From Diphasiastrum complanatum (Eukaryota > Streptophyta > Lycopodiopsida > Lycopodiales > Lycopodiaceae), in contig CM055095.1 of the NCBI GenBank assembly GCA_029204225.1, positions 9,454,243 through 9,518,242 on the forward strand: a stretch of DNA of 64,000 nucleotides, read 5' to 3'. The notes under the pieces are model-generated. The model was not told where the DNA came from. It made no database searches and saw nothing but the letters and a program-made list of their open reading frames with translations. The position numbers and the translations under genes were made by a program. Positions 25,391 through 38,741 of this stretch are shown here, one piece after another. Position 1 is the stretch's first letter. Each line of letters begins with the position of its first letter.

Positions 25391-28300
25391 ACTAGTGTTC
25401 TTAGGTTACACAAATGCATATTGGGCAAGTAACATACATAATATACATTCAGTTTTGGTATAGCTTGTGAAGAAATGCAAATAATAGCTTAATCAAACTA
25501 TCTTTTATTGTCCATAGAGTGATTTCACACATGTACAACCTAATCCCACATGTAAAAGGTAGGCCTAGGTAGGCTAGTACCAAATCTCTTGAGTAGATAA
25601 GGCCATTTGGCAAGTTTTTGTAAGTTAGAGTAAATTTCCTTGAATCTAGGAACTATGAAGAGGTGCGATTTGACTAGATGCCTCTAAATTAGGCGTGGAC
25701 TTGAGGAATAGGTTAAGGAATGATCACATGGCACTCTCACACATGTGAAATTAGCTCAGACCTGCATGGGGCTCCATCACCTTTTGTATATGCTCTTTGG
25801 AGCTCATTCTACACGTAAAAAATTGGACAGTTGAAGAATTTGGAGATTTCACGTACAAACAGTGGTTACTACTCTTGTGTGATGAACTTTGTTTGTATGT
25901 CATTGTTCTATCGATTGTCTATAGTCCACTATTAGCATTCCTCACTGACTATCAATATTGCGAGACACCAACTCAAGCCATACTTCAACTTATGACTAAT
26001 TTTAGTGTAGAGAATTAACATTGTCAATAATTGCATATGACAATAGTTAAAAACAAAAGGTAACTTTCGGAGAAATAAAAAATTCATACGAAAAATATAT
26101 TTGAATCACCTTAAGATGATATGGTATTGGCATTTATCCAAAATATGGGATTCATAAAGGGATGAATCATGAAAATTTCTTAGTTTTCACAACTTACCAA
26201 CTATATTTAACAAATATGTTTTTAAAAATGAAAGATTAGTTGGATATTGAAACAATTTTTTTGGTTTTTTCTGCTAGAACATGTATCTGATGAAGAAATT
26301 GTGTATAAGTAAAGTTCCAATAAATTCTAAATGCACATGAAAGCTCCTAAAAGCTTATTGGTACATGACTAAATCATTCCTTTTATAAACTATTTAGTTT
26401 ATAAGATAACATTTTTTAGATGTGAGCCGCCTCTTCAAATGTGAGGGCTTTTTTTTGTCTCATACAAAGCTTCAAAACTACCTAAGATGACAAGTTGGTA
26501 TTCATAATACGTTGGAATAAGAAAATGACCATAAGGCATGATAGTAGATAGAGCTAAGCTTTCCAAACCTCATCTATAAAGCAGATTTTCACTTATCTTT
26601 CAATAATTCCAAAAAGTCCAAGCCATATAAATCTATAAAGAATGAAACAAAAACATGCACATCAAAGAATGCCTAATGCATATACAAGTTTTTGGTTATT
26701 ACACAATTAGCTATAGCTTTAAGTACTACAATAATATCAAACATTCAAAAAAGTAATAGGCATTGTGTATTATGTGTGTAGTTGCTTTTTATGTATAGCA
26801 TTTGTGATGGTTTATGGAAATGCTAAAATATTTGGTACACTGTCATTTTGATATCCTTGAAGATTATTGAGCTAGTTTAGAAAGTATTGTCGTGTCATAT
26901 TCATAAGAAAGTTAACAAGTGGAAAGGAATATGTCTCAAAGGCATTTCAAATCTTTTGCTACACATATGTTGATACAAAGAGTTTATTCCAACTTACTGA
27001 AAATCAAGTGATTTGGCTCAAACTTTAGAATGAAATATAAAATATTTTATGTAGTACACATTGTAACTTTTCATAATTGGAAGATACGTCCATGTAAAAT
27101 GCTTTTTTTTTTCCTTTCCTAGTGCAATACTTTTGTAACATTGAAAATAATGTTTTCTTTAGGAAAAAGTGGTGACATGAAAAGTTGCCCCCCCATCATG
27201 CTCATTATTGTCCGAATTATACCAATGTAGTTTCTTCATTATATAGATAATCAAAGCTATTGGCAAATTTATTATGGTCTTGGCACCTACTATAGCTTCA
27301 ACCCCAAAAAAGTTCAAAAGCATTAGGAGCCCCAATCTCATTCTACTAAACCAACTTGTGTGTCCGTCTTGCCCTAGCATTCAATAATGCATCTCAAAAG
27401 GTAACCAAAACATGTACCTTTATCCTAGTGGAAGAGCAATCTAAAAAAATTGAACATTGGAGCAAAGGATTTCAATAATATGGATGTCTCTATAAGAAAT
27501 TTTCACATACACCTAGGAAAATGTTACACCTTGAGAGGTGCAATTTTACTCCTCTCTTGGCTTTAGAACCTTGGTCACACAAAATAGAATCATAAATATT
27601 ATTTTCAAAGCTTGAAAAGCTAATTTCTTGACTCTCTTGACTTTGGATTATGTTCTTTTGAGGAAATTGCTAAAAGCAAAACTAACAAACTATGAAACCT
27701 AATATTTTATTAGATTATAAAGAGATATAGGAGTAAAGAAAGAAACTAAACAATATTTCTAAAGTCATCATCAAGCAAATCTTGATGTCAAAAGATTCAT
27801 AGAATCATATCATAATTGCATGAACAAATATGAAAATCTATTTCATATGCATAAAATAAAAAATCAAGGGTTAAATTCATTAAGATTCTTAATTATAAAG
27901 GAAAGTCTTTGATTTTATAAGGCAATGTCTTATTTCTTCACAGGTGTACTCTCTTTGAGGTAGTTAGAGGATGCTCAAAATTTGTGGCCAGTAGGAATGA
28001 GATGTCGTAAAATTCCAAAGAACTAGTGTTTTTCATGCTTTTGTGGATATTTAGGACTTCAATTCTTTGATCAAGTTGTTGGAGGAGACCATACATGTTG
28101 TTTTGTGTGTTTTTTTCACCTTTGAAACAAGCCATCAAGCTCCCTTAAATGACTGCCTGAGGCTTGTGTATCGAATTCACGAAGTTTCATAGTAGGACAC
28201 CCTCCAAGAACATGGACTTTTACTTGTTCAGAGCATATGCTATTGATTTGAACCTGATAAGAGCCTTCAATGATTCCTAATGAGTGGTTAGAGACTATTG

Positions 28301-30450
28301 TTCATCACTCTTTGAGGCCATGTGAAGCATAGAAGTTGTTTTAAGCTCTTGGCTCGAGGAAGAGTGTGCCCTCGATTCCAAGTAAATTCATATCCGTATC
28401 GAAGTAGAATTTCATATAACAATAACTAATCCTTCAAAACATAGTTTGCCATTGGAAGGAGTGATATGAATCTTAAGCCAATTGTCATGTATTCAAGAAA
28501 TTTCTAAACAGTATAGGTTCACATAGAAGAGAAACATATTTAAGAGTCTCCAGATTTTGTAAATAATGAAATACCATTTGGGATCTAGATCTATATTTCA
28601 TAATTTCCAAAAATACCCTAAACTAAATAACCAAAGGATTTTCCTGCTAGTATTACCATTACAGTAATGACTAACCATCGGTCTACAAATCATTCTCGCA
28701 CAAGAAAATCTCTTTGGAATCACTAATGTCCCATACCACTAGTTTTCCCTCCAAGAATTCCTCTGCTTTAAGATCTTCTTACCAGAAAGTAAAAAACTAG
28801 CAGGCTATCCTATACCCGAATATAGGATCAAATTCACAACCAATTCCAAGAGATACTTCTAGCTATTGAATTCTCTCATGCTCTCTAAGTGTTTCACTAT
28901 AGATAAACACAAAATCTAAGAATAACATTTCGCATTGACCCAAGTATGAATAAAATATACCATTCAAAGACTGTTGAAATGCGACAAACGTATTACCAAA
29001 AGGAACATTAAGAATCTACAATTGTAAAAAATACTACAATATATATCTGATATCCATTTCAGAATGTGTAAACAAAAAATTCATTCTTTAAAAAATTTGA
29101 AGTGCTCTTAGTTGTCTTAGTTATTATAAAGAAACACTCTATAATATAATAGAAAAGAACCAAATTACAAAATTTCTGTGTGGAACACATTTCAACTGCT
29201 TTTCGTTTGCAAACTCCAGGGATTTAATCTAAATCCAAGTGCAATACAGAGATTGTTCCATAAATGGATTATTATCCAACTGCCATTACCTCTTCTCTTA
29301 GAATCTTCGATTCCTCGAATTCTCATTGAAAGGAACCAAAATTTCCATAGACAGTGTAAAAATAATTCCAAAGACTAATTTCCAATTGCACTCACACTCA
29401 CAATCACTTATACTTCCGGAATTCAAAGTATATTAATATAATAGGTTCACTTGATCAACCAATCATCTACCTCTCAAGCTTCATCTCCTTCATCCCTTCC
29501 CAAATGTGGTTTATGCATAAACTCCCAGATTTGACTAGGAAAAGGTCTAAACATGATTCAGTAGAATTTTTATCTACTAGGACACTCAAATTGTTTCAAT
29601 TGTTCACTAGTTAAGTGTCGTACTCAACTACTAGCAAATCTACATGTAGATCGGCATAGAGACCGTTCCAACAAGACTTGCATTATCTTGGTCTTTATTG
29701 ATCACATGAAACAAGAAATGCTCTCTTTAGTTGAAAAATTCCAAAATCTTCAACTGAAAGTGAAAGGTATAGTGACCTTATAAAATTGATTGATTTCATC
29801 TCAGTGAGGTCATTCACTTTATAAGCTATTTCTGTTTGATCAAAAGACCAACAAATTTGAACAAAATCAAAACATAAATGGTTCTTTCAAAATTTTACAT
29901 AACTAGGATTTTCGAATTTCGTCAATATGGACCAAACTATAAAAATCGATTTATAGCATCGACTTGGCAGTTTCACAGTTGTCATCTCATTTCGAACTGA
30001 TTTTGAAACATCCATAATCATACATGACATGTAGTGATTTAATCAAATAATCAATTTTTTTTCACATAAATTGCCTAGCAACTAGAAAATCACTTTTCAA
30101 TCTACTTCTACGGAAACTGTATCCATGCATGAAATTTATCTGATCCAACTACTAAAACACTCAATAACATGTATTTGGACATGCATACTAATATAAAAAA
30201 GTATTTTCACCAGTGGGAATGCACACCACTGCTTCACATATAGACATGCAATCAGACCATTTCAAAAAAAATTCAAATTTTACACTAAAGACTACCAAAC
30301 TTCCGACGACCATAACTTCTTCTACAGGACTCCAATTTGGTCACTGTAAAGCATAATACAGAGGGAGAGTTGGCTATCCAAACACTTATCATGTACCCAG
30401 CCACATAAACTTCACACGTGTGAGCAGTAACTGACTAAAATTTCAGTAGG
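25391..30450. other. Five kilobases without recognisable genes
   Basis: AT-rich throughout, short frames only, no LTR pair, tandem array or RNA gene that I can support. Probably old transposon debris. Confidence 0.5.
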
Positions 30451-31037
30451 AGGGTGCACTTTCTCAAGGTGATATCATCAAAAATCCAATTCCAGCCCCA
30501 CATGCATCCAATGGTTGCAAGCACTCTTTTAAGTTTAGTAAAAAGGAATAGAGGCTTCCATCAGGTCCATCAAACAATCATAACCTCAGATCATGCAAAA
30601 ATTGCAATTATGGAGTCCTTCAACAAGCAAAACTTAAAGATATTGGTGCCTAAGCCCCCCAACTCCAAATTGGGTGCATGATGGCTCAAATCAGAGGCAA
30701 TCCATCATATCTTTCAGCTTGTAAAAGTATTCAATTATTCAAGCTCAAAAACCCAAAAATACACTATTTTTTGACTTTTTGAGACCTTTAATGGAGTCCA
30801 AAACTTTATGAAAGGCTTAGGACAACATCATTACAACTCCAAAAATGTGCCGATCCACCGAACTCCTGATACGAAGGCCCCATTCAACAGAACTGTCTGC
30901 CAGATCACGAGGGATAATCTGGCTAGCTTTGTGAAATTCACACCTGCAACACTGCACTGCTTGTAGGCGGAGGACTATATAAGTCTTTTTTTTATAATTC
31001 ATTTTTTATTTCCATTCATGCCAAGCAGGTCACCATA

Positions 31038-31544
31038 ATGCCCAAGAATTTCCAAATGTTGTGCAGACTTAGAGATAGATATTGTAGACCTCACAAGGGT
31101 GATCCGTCTGCTCCTAGGGACGAGCGCATTGATAGGACTAACCTTCCCACAAAGAGGCCTCTGAAAACCTCAGCTCATGCTCCTAAAAATATACGGCGCA
31201 TGAACCTCCAACCCTCCTCTTCTGGAGGTGATGCCATTGTAGATAATACTGCGCTAGATATCGACATAGCCACAACAATTTTGAATAATCCTTCTATAAA
31301 TATCAATAACCCCCTTGTTCCTCAAGTAGATACTACTATTGTAAATACTAGTAGTACCAAACCTACTAATCCTCTTACTCCTATAGCATATTTGGATTCT
31401 GAAGATTATTTAATTGAGAAAGATATATCCAAAGGTTTAGATAACATTGACATGCCAATTCTTATCAGTGATCCAGTGATAGAGGTGTCCCTCTCTTACA
31501 ATTTGATATTGCAAGGGATTCAGGAGAGAAGTATGTCTTCTTAG
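31038..31544 (+). CDS. Uncertain open frame, 168 codons
   Basis: It opens with ATG 31038. A basic N-terminal third is followed by an Asn/Thr/Ile-rich, low-complexity stretch (LNNPSININNPLVP) and an acidic part. No known domain, signal peptide or membrane segment. It may be a gag-type or host exon fragment, or chance. Another exon-like segment follows at 31553. Confidence 0.25.
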   Translation: MPKNFQMLCRLRDRYCRPHKGDPSAPRDERIDRTNLPTKRPLKTSAHAPKNIRRMNLQPSSSGGDAIVDNTALDIDIATTILNNPSININNPLVPQVDTTIVNTSSTKPTNPLTPIAYLDSEDYLIEKDISKGLDNIDMPILISDPVIEVSLSYNLILQGIQERSMSS

Positions 31545-31552
31545 CAATTTGT

Positions 31553-32097
31553 TTATGCAGTCCATCAAGGATAACAATGACACCTTGGCACAGTGTCTTC
31601 TTGGTGGATGCTCTCCAGTTGTCAAGTTTCTAATGTTGCCATATCATACCAAGTATGTTGGCTTATTTACCTCTTGCTTTGATTCCTCAGTGATCATTGG
31701 AGCTTGATTATAGTCTCTGTTAAGAGAACTGTAAATAATGTAATAAATCTTTTTTTGTAGAGATGAATTTCGCAAGTACACACATAAAAACATTGACTTG
31801 CTACTGCTGGCAATTTGAAAATGCCACAACCTGTTATTAATCCTGTTAAACGTATTGCAAAACCCCCCAGCAAAATGACTCATTTTGTTGTGGCTGGTGT
31901 ACTCTTTACAATGCAAAGCTATTTTTTGAGTGGTACAATATTCAGGTGGATGTTGATATTTTGAAGGTGAGTTATTCAGTTTCCTTTCCCATCAAAGAAT
32001 TATAATTGTTTCTCATAAATATTCATCTAATATCTTTCTTCTTGCAGTTTGCCCTTCGTGATTACACAACGAGTGACGTGTACAGGTTTTGATAGGA
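31553..32097 (+). pseudogene. Orphan exon-like segments of an unrecognised protein
   Basis: After the acceptor TTTATGCAG an open frame reads SIKDNNDTLAQCLLGGCSPV and on to a stop at about 31708. Later, ATATTCAG is followed by VDVDILK ending at a GTGAGT donor (about 31965), and CTTGCAG (32047) by FALRDYTTSDVYR before another possible donor. The text is protein-like and bounded by consensus splice sites, but I cannot join it into one gene or name it. Confidence 0.3.
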
Positions 32098-32384
32098 GAT
32101 CACCCTCAACATATTAGCCAGGGCAACATCTCAACCAAGGACACCACCTCGTGATCTGCTTGAAGCTAATGGAGAACAATATCCTCTTTTGTCTGCTCTG
32201 CTCTTGTCCTAGTACTTTGTATGTGCCTGAATCCGATATCAAGTGTACAAAACTCTTAACTTGTCTATTTACTTCCGTAACTTTCTTGTTTGAGCTCAAA
32301 TTTCAGTCAGGTAGAACGAAAAGTGAGTAGAACGAGAAGACAAACTCAACGAAACTATCCACACTCGTGCTGTAACACTTCAAA

Positions 32385-33170
32385 ATGGGTGGTCGAGGGA
32401 TACAAATGGTGGATAAAAATAATTCACCTCAAGAGAACTTGCCTACTGAAGAAATGGTGGAAGAACTGCAGGTTTCAGACCAACAAGAGAACATACTAAG
32501 CAAAATACAGGCCACACAAGATCTGATAGTGGCAACGTTGCATGAAATGAGACAAGATCGGCAAGATGATGAGGTGAAATGGACAAAATTGTTTGATAGC
32601 CTAGCTGGTAGGCAATAAAAAATTGCAGGAGCTGATCAAAGATGTAATGAGCTAGCTACATCGTTCCAACTACCATCTCCATCACAAAATGTAACATCTT
32701 CTCAAGATGTCCGAAAAATGACATGGACAAGGGAAATCAGGTATAATACATTCATATTGAATATTCGGTCAGACTTGGAAATGACAGGGGAATGTTAGAA
32801 CAATGGGTGCAACAACAATGAGGTTTCATGAACAACGACACTTTGATGCTCAGGAATACAAGGATAAGATTACCATTCAAAAATTCAATGGCGATTTAGA
32901 GACCCTTGACATTGAAGAGTGGTTGGATAAATTGGATCGTTACTTCACCTTTTTGATAGACCTAATCAAGCTAAAATCACTTTTGCTACAATCCATTTTG
33001 AACAAGCAGCTTATGAGTGGTGGAAGCGAAGGGAGAATAAACTATCAATAGAGGAGTGTAACGTGCGAACTAATTGGTCATTATTCAAGAATGCTTGTAT
33101 TGAAACTTTTAAAAGACCATTCCAAGACGATGAAAACTTTAAGAGATGGCCGAAGAAGAGGCTCATGAAA
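32385..33170 (+). pseudogene. Ty3-type gag relic
   Basis: It opens MGGRGIQMVDKNN with a helical segment (LSKIQATQDLIVATLHEM). After shifts it shows the retrotransposon gag signature: KFNGDLETLDIEEWLDKLDR, a YEWW block (33010-33021) and a downstream FKNACIETFKRPF helix. Stops at 32616 and elsewhere break it. No protease or RT follows; instead a gag relic in the opposite orientation begins. Confidence 0.6.
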
Positions 33171-33250
33171 CACCATATTGCTTTTTGACACAACCAAATC
33201 ACAATATCCTCTTTTGTTTGCTTTCTCGACATCCTAACAAATTGGATGAT

Positions 33251-34480
33251 CTATCCAATTTCTTTAGGATTATGTTTTTGCATTGCATCTGGCTGTGCTG
33301 GCCTAAAGATTTTGTCATGTTGTTTGATAGATACTTTTTTGTTCAGTCCAAATGCTTTGATGATAACCATGAGCCTTGCATTTGAACTGTTAAGATCCCA
33401 CATGAAGGAATCATTGTCATGATCAATTTCCAATGTTTTGATTGATCATCTCTAAAAATAATGAATGATATTCTGAATGGACATTCATGTCTAAGGATAT
33501 CGAGTGAATGAGATGCTTGCAAAGAGTGATGATATCTCTTTCACTCAGAGTCTCTACGAAAAATATTTTGTAGATTACATTGCCATGTTCAAAAATATTG
33601 ATATCTCCAATATTCTGGATCACAAACTAGAAACTTTAATATGATATAATGGATCTTTGATTATTTGTCCCATCTCATAGCTAGGACAATTTCTAGCTTG
33701 TATATTACAAGTTTCACCACATTCCGTTGTGCACTCTATACTGAATGTGAAATATTCATATAGATCAGTTTTATCCTTGTCTATTAATTGAATTTCACAA
33801 GAAGTCTTAGACAAGTCTTCTAGTTAAACGTGATGCAACGGTTCTTATGAACTCAAGAAAGATGAGGTTCGTGAGTGATTTGCCTCATTGACAACTTCAA
33901 TGCCTGAACTGGCCTTTATATTGCTCAATTAAAGATCAATATTGAAAACAAAAATATTGTCCTCATAATTCTCTGGATCGTCTTTGCTATCCCCAACTGA
34001 TTTTTGGTGTCCTTGCATTGACATTGTATTTGCAATTGGAATTTTTTGGGCCAATTCAAATTGGGAATTACATTAATGTTGTCGATCTTGTGTACATTCC
34101 ATAGCACTGCATAAATCTTGATTGGCCATTTCTTGTGAATTCGATGGAGAATCAAGAGCTGTTGATGAAGTTGGCTAATCCATCTGTTGAATTGGCTTTT
34201 CCATCGTTAGTAATTGTTTTTCCTCATCAAATTGCACTTCTGATTCATTCTCTGATGATGTTGATGAAGACTCATCAGATTCACTTGAATTAGTTTCCTG
34301 CATTGGATCTTCCATACCAGGCATTTTCTCTTGATCACTACCATTTCGATTCCCAAGACATGATTGTAGCGGGTTCCCAAGGTTGATTGTTCCTTCTGGA
34401 TCAGTATCAATTGACCTTTCATTCTATTGTATTCCCAGATTAATTTTTCCCAATCAAACCTTAGGCACTTTGTCATGATC
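33251..34480 (-). pseudogene. Acidic, Ser-rich decayed frame downstream of minus-strand gag
   Basis: Protein-like fragments on the minus strand, including a Ser/Glu-rich segment (SSESDESSSTSSENESEVQF, 34230-34300) and a Cys-bearing stretch (ECGETCNIQARNCPSYEMGQ, about 33660-33730). They continue, through breaks, from the minus-strand gag at 34740-35248. It may be the gag C-terminus and following region of the same element; no aspartic protease motif could be confirmed. Confidence 0.3.
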
Positions 34481-34739
34481 CTGCAACTTTTATAATTGCC
34501 CTAACATCTTGTTGATATTAATATCCCGCGTATATCAAAAGTGCACATTAGTGGTGTTAAGTATTATGTAGCAGCTTCACATTGACCCTTGTTTAGGTTA
34601 TATTCTATGGTGTGAGCGTGTGATTTTATATCAGATAATGACATTATCCAAGTCTCCTACTATATATCCTTAGATAAACAAGCTCTTATCTCAGGCTTCA
34701 AGCAATAAAGTGCATTGTATTACATTCCTCAATCGAATA

Positions 34740-35248
34740 ACCATATTTGTCCATTATCTGATGGAAATCATTGAAATAGCTCTCCACAATAGACGTCCGG
34801 CTGGGTAGAATGCCATATTTGACCATCTGTATATTTGTACAAAGATTGGCCATTTATCAGTGGTGACATGAGGTTCTTCACACTGCATCTGATATCACCA
34901 CCAGATTTTTGCAGATCCATGAAGGTATGTTCCTGCAAAATAAATCTTGTCATGGTCGCTATTTGGATGTGACTGAAAATACCTGTCAAAGTTGTCCAAC
35001 CATGTTCTCACATCCATGTGAGCAATTCTACCATCAAACTTGTGAAAGATATATTGTCTTTGCACCGTCATTGTTTCCACCATAGGCTGGAAAGACTGGT
35101 CCATATAAGGATATTGGTAATGGTGACATTCTGATTGATGTGAATTTAGCTGCTCATTGTCACTCTCACTACTATCAGCACCACCACTTGGATTATGTTG
35201 ACTGATCTGGTAAACTTTGATCATCATAATCATCAAAATGTTTTTCAT
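34740..35248 (-). pseudogene. Second Ty3-type gag relic, opposite orientation
   Basis: Open from 35248 to 34895 on the minus strand: acidic N-terminus, then HKFDGRIAHMDVRTWLDNFD, and GSAKIWW, the same gag core as the + strand relic at 32385-33170 (KFNGDLETLDIEEWLDKLDR ... YEWW) but clearly diverged. It continues in a shifted frame to about 34740. The two relics point at each other and represent different family members. Confidence 0.6.
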
Positions 35249-35499
35249 TATGTTTCAAATAGTCTCCATATGACACTTGTTCGCGCTGATTGGATTCATC
35301 GCACTGATTGGATTTGTCATCGTTGTGCTCATAATACTGATATTCAAAATCATAGTTAGATTAATCTTCGTATTCGGAGTCATTGTCATCTATGTACTCA
35401 AAATTGGGATCCACATCCATCTTGACAATGGAAGAACTTGTAGGTTATGGTATATTGTGTTGAAGTTTATGTGCAATGGACTTCGATACATAGCTTAAA

Positions 35500-36149
35500 T
35501 GCTCTTTTCTCCACCCACTTAAAACTCAGAGTTCTACGATGAATTGTGATCAGGACGTGACCCATTATTGACCCATCAGTCGGCACTAGCCGACTACTTG
35601 GGTTAGCCGAGTAGCCATACGTAGAGAAATTAGCATGTACAGTATATTTTCTATGGCATTATACTCAGGGGCATGCCCTGAGTTTGTTAGTCTTTTAGCC
35701 CATGTTGGGCCTATTAGTTAGACAGGTGCCTATTTCAATGTGTTGACACTTGTCAAAGCCCATGCATGTTGGGGCTTTACTATATGTATAGTTTTCTCTT
35801 TGTAATCAATTAACTTTTGTTGTGCCATCTTTGAGAGCTTGTGATGAGTGGCTATGGTGATTGATTGATGTGATCTGCATACTACACTAGATTCTATCGG
35901 AATTTTAACTCGATTATCCTTATTAATTACTTTGAAGGGCCTTAAGAGAGAACCGTCTTGTTCTTAAGGCTAATAGCACCTTTAGGGCCTACAAAGCTTA
36001 CAATGGATATTTTAAGGCATTGATAAACACTGATGTACTAGAAGTACATGACAGTCTTTTTCATAACTACAATAAGGAGAAGAAAATGTTAGTGCACTTA
36101 TATTTGTATAAAATATCATTTTGAATCTACTCATTTTCATAGGCAACAC
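35500..36149. other. No gene seen; LTR-like text
   Basis: 35560-35890 has LTR-like features on the + strand (TACTATATGTATAG, followed by TTTGTAATCAATTAAC), but neither a TG/CA border pair nor a second copy was found. The region beyond is AT-rich. Confidence 0.3.
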
Positions 36150-37085
36150 TTATGGATTACTTACAAGTCTTCCATTGATAATGAATCTGAAATCATTGGG
36201 TAGATTGTTATGAAGAAGAACCAACTTTGATATGATATAATCAAGGCTCCATTGCTCTTCCACCTCAATCATAGTTAAAAATTCCTCATTGGATTTGATG
36301 TTTATCTCTTTTTGGTCTGTGTGACCATCCATTTGAAAATCTTGATCTAGTGGTAGCCAGGTCCCACTCGTTTTCTTAAATCTCTAATAGCAAAAGGTTA
36401 GACTAAGCATTTGTCTCTCAATGTGGTTACAAAAAATCATTGAAGATGGTTTTATCATACATATATATCTCCATTTTTCTTTCTATGCCAGCCTTGATCC
36501 ATAAGATCTGATAAAATATCTTCTGATAAATCTTTACAATAAAGTTGGTGTGCTTCGGATAGTTGTACTTGAGAAGAAATTAGCAAACATATATAATGAG
36601 ACAAACCAGCTTAGGTGAACAATCTTCGATACGGTGCTGATCTTCATTGCATTCTTCACATCTAAGAATAGGTTGCATCTAAAGGATTCAAAAACAATAC
36701 TCTCAAGAGTAGGCCACTCAACACTCTAAAATCTTGGCAATGGTATCTCTTCAAGCTTACCAGATCTCCGATCCCTTTCTAGAATATGTTAAACATGTTG
36801 TACCAATACATCTGATATAGAATGACCTCTAGGAGTTGTCTTGAACTCCAAAAACCTAGCTTTCCAATAATGTTTGTATGTCATTTTTGTTCTTTTCTTC
36901 TGTCAAAAATTTTCCTTTGATGATGGATGCAACAACACCCATGAATTCTTTGTATATTTTGTCAAAATCCACTTATCAACATCATCTTTCTCATTATAAA
37001 GAATCATAGACTCAATTGTAGATCTTGGTCTCCTTGCCCTTGTTATTGCCAAAGCTTGGGTGCCAAAATCTCTCATGTATGATAT
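36150..37085 (-). pseudogene. Unrecognised decayed protein gene
   Basis: On the minus strand, from about 37085 to 36150, consecutive protein-like blocks follow each other across shifts: DFGTQALAITRARRPRSTIE, DKWILTKYTKNSWVLLHP, KHYWKARFLEFKTTPRGHSI, SVEWPTLESIVFESFRCN, LRCEECNEDQHRIEDCSP, SEDILSDLMDQGWHRKKNGD, then an open segment beginning MDGHTDQKEI and ending LVSNP. Two CxxC-like cysteines sit in the fifth block. Some breaks could be small introns instead of lesions. I do not recognise the family; it lacks the RT, integrase and gag motifs seen elsewhere in the window. Confidence 0.4.
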
Positions 37086-37479
37086 TCAATTCATTTCTTC
37101 ATATCACATTATCCCCATGAGAAAATCATAGTAACAGCAACATGTTACTATGCATACTACCATTATGTAACTGTAACTACTCTAGTTAACAAATTTCTTT
37201 ATCCTAACCAACATAGTTAAACAAATTTAACCTGAGATATTGACTCGGGCAGATTAGCACATGCTGGGCTGGAAGAGCCAACCAATGGGATACATCCATG
37301 CTGCCCGACGACAATTTCAAAGCTTGCTATAATATATTCTTATTTTCCAGTTTATTTGAGCTACGTTATGTAGATTTGAATTCTGTGCATTTTGATTGGG
37401 CCAAGTAGTGGTTGAAACTAGAAAAAAAAAGAAAAAAGTATCTTTACAAATGGTCATTTTTATTTTGGAATTCCTCTAA

Positions 37480-38160
37480 TAATCACCAGTAGAAGAGGCT
37501 TCCAGAATCACAGAAGAGGAACAAACCGGAGTGCACCATCATAGCAGTCCAGCAAACAGAAAGCCAACATCCAGCATCCACAAAGACCCATTGAAAAGAG
37601 CTAGGCAAACCACACCACCAAGAAGATGAAAAAAGCATAGGAGACCGCTCTCACCTAAGCACCAACCAATGAGCCAAAGCTAGGGAAAAAACAAACTAGC
37701 ATCAACGCGAGGTAAACAGATACAAGGAAAAAGCAGTGAAGGAGAGACCAACAGCCACCGAAAAGCCCATCAATCCCCATGAATGCATAACCTGCCAGCA
37801 AAAGAAAAGAGCAGAACCACGAGGAAAGGCATGCATCACAACAACATAGAAGAGTGCCAACGAGAGGAAGAAAGAGGGATGAGGGAGTAAGGAAGGACCA
37901 AAAAGGCAAAAAGAAACATAAACAATGCAAAGGATGCCCCACAATCAACCACACTAAAGAGGAGAAATACACCCATACGAATGAGTCAAGCGACACGCAA
38001 CGAGTAGAAAGCCCAGCACGGAACTCACGACCAAACCTAAAGAGCCGAAGGCTAGAGAACTCAAAAAAATACCTAAAATTGACCAAGGAGACAAACAAAA
38101 TGAACCAAAAAGAACAAATTAAACTAGGCAAGGCAAAAAAACATAGGTAAAAAGGACAAA
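37480..38160. other. A/G-rich low-complexity stretch with open frames on both strands
   Basis: The + strand is A/G-rich, giving a Lys/Arg/Glu-rich frame (37854-38150) and, on the minus strand, a Leu/Phe/Cys-rich mirror (158 codons, 38131-37655). The openness follows from composition. The minus strand resembles a retroelement 3' tail, but no LINE domain is present. Confidence 0.35.
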
Positions 38161-38580
38161 GGAAATGACATAGACTTGAATTAGAAGCATAGAGCGATAA
38201 GATGTCATAATCAAAAAGTGAATTGCAAGCAAGGTCAGTGAAAACATATCAAATCAACAGGCCATCATATTTTACGACAACTATACATGTCATATCTTAC
38301 GCTATCAAAATGTTTCTATAACAGTTAAGCAACTTATGAGCCAAATGTACTTCTTTATTAAAAAAAAATTTTACCAAGTTATTGTAGCATTAGGCTTTGC
38401 GTAGTAAGCATATCATCTAGTCCAAAAACTTGCTAAGTAGTACGAAAGTAGTGAACAATTGTAATCATCACTTTAGTTGACCCTTTGTCTACATCTCCTT
38501 TTTTTCGATAACTGTAAGTACACAAATTATGTAAGAATTACAGTGTTATAAGATCAACTTAATCATAGTATGAGTAAAAA

Positions 38581-38596
38581 TGTGTGTGTGTGTGTG
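38581..38596. repeat. (TG)n microsatellite
   Basis: Sixteen bases of TG. Confidence 0.8.
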
Positions 38597-38627
38597 TTAT
38601 GCTAAAATGACTCATTGGTCACGTGGG

Positions 38628-38741
38628 CCAATCATCTAGTCATGTATCTACTAGGGGACAGTAAACATTTATAGGCATGTTACTCCAATCATCTATTGCC
38701 CATGTATCATACATACTAGGGGACAATAGACATTTATAGGC
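38628..38741 (+). repeat. Direct duplication of about 50 bp
   Basis: CCAATCATCTAGTCATGTAT to ACATTTATAGGC (38628-38675) recurs at 38685-38741 with small insertions (CCAATCATCTATTGCCCATG ... ACATTTATAGGC). Confidence 0.75.

Noticed and set aside
37655-38131. 158-codon hydrophobic, Leu/Phe/Cys-rich minus-strand frame
   Set aside because: The opposite strand is A/G-rich, which removes stops on the minus strand. No helix-loop pattern or family match supports a membrane protein.
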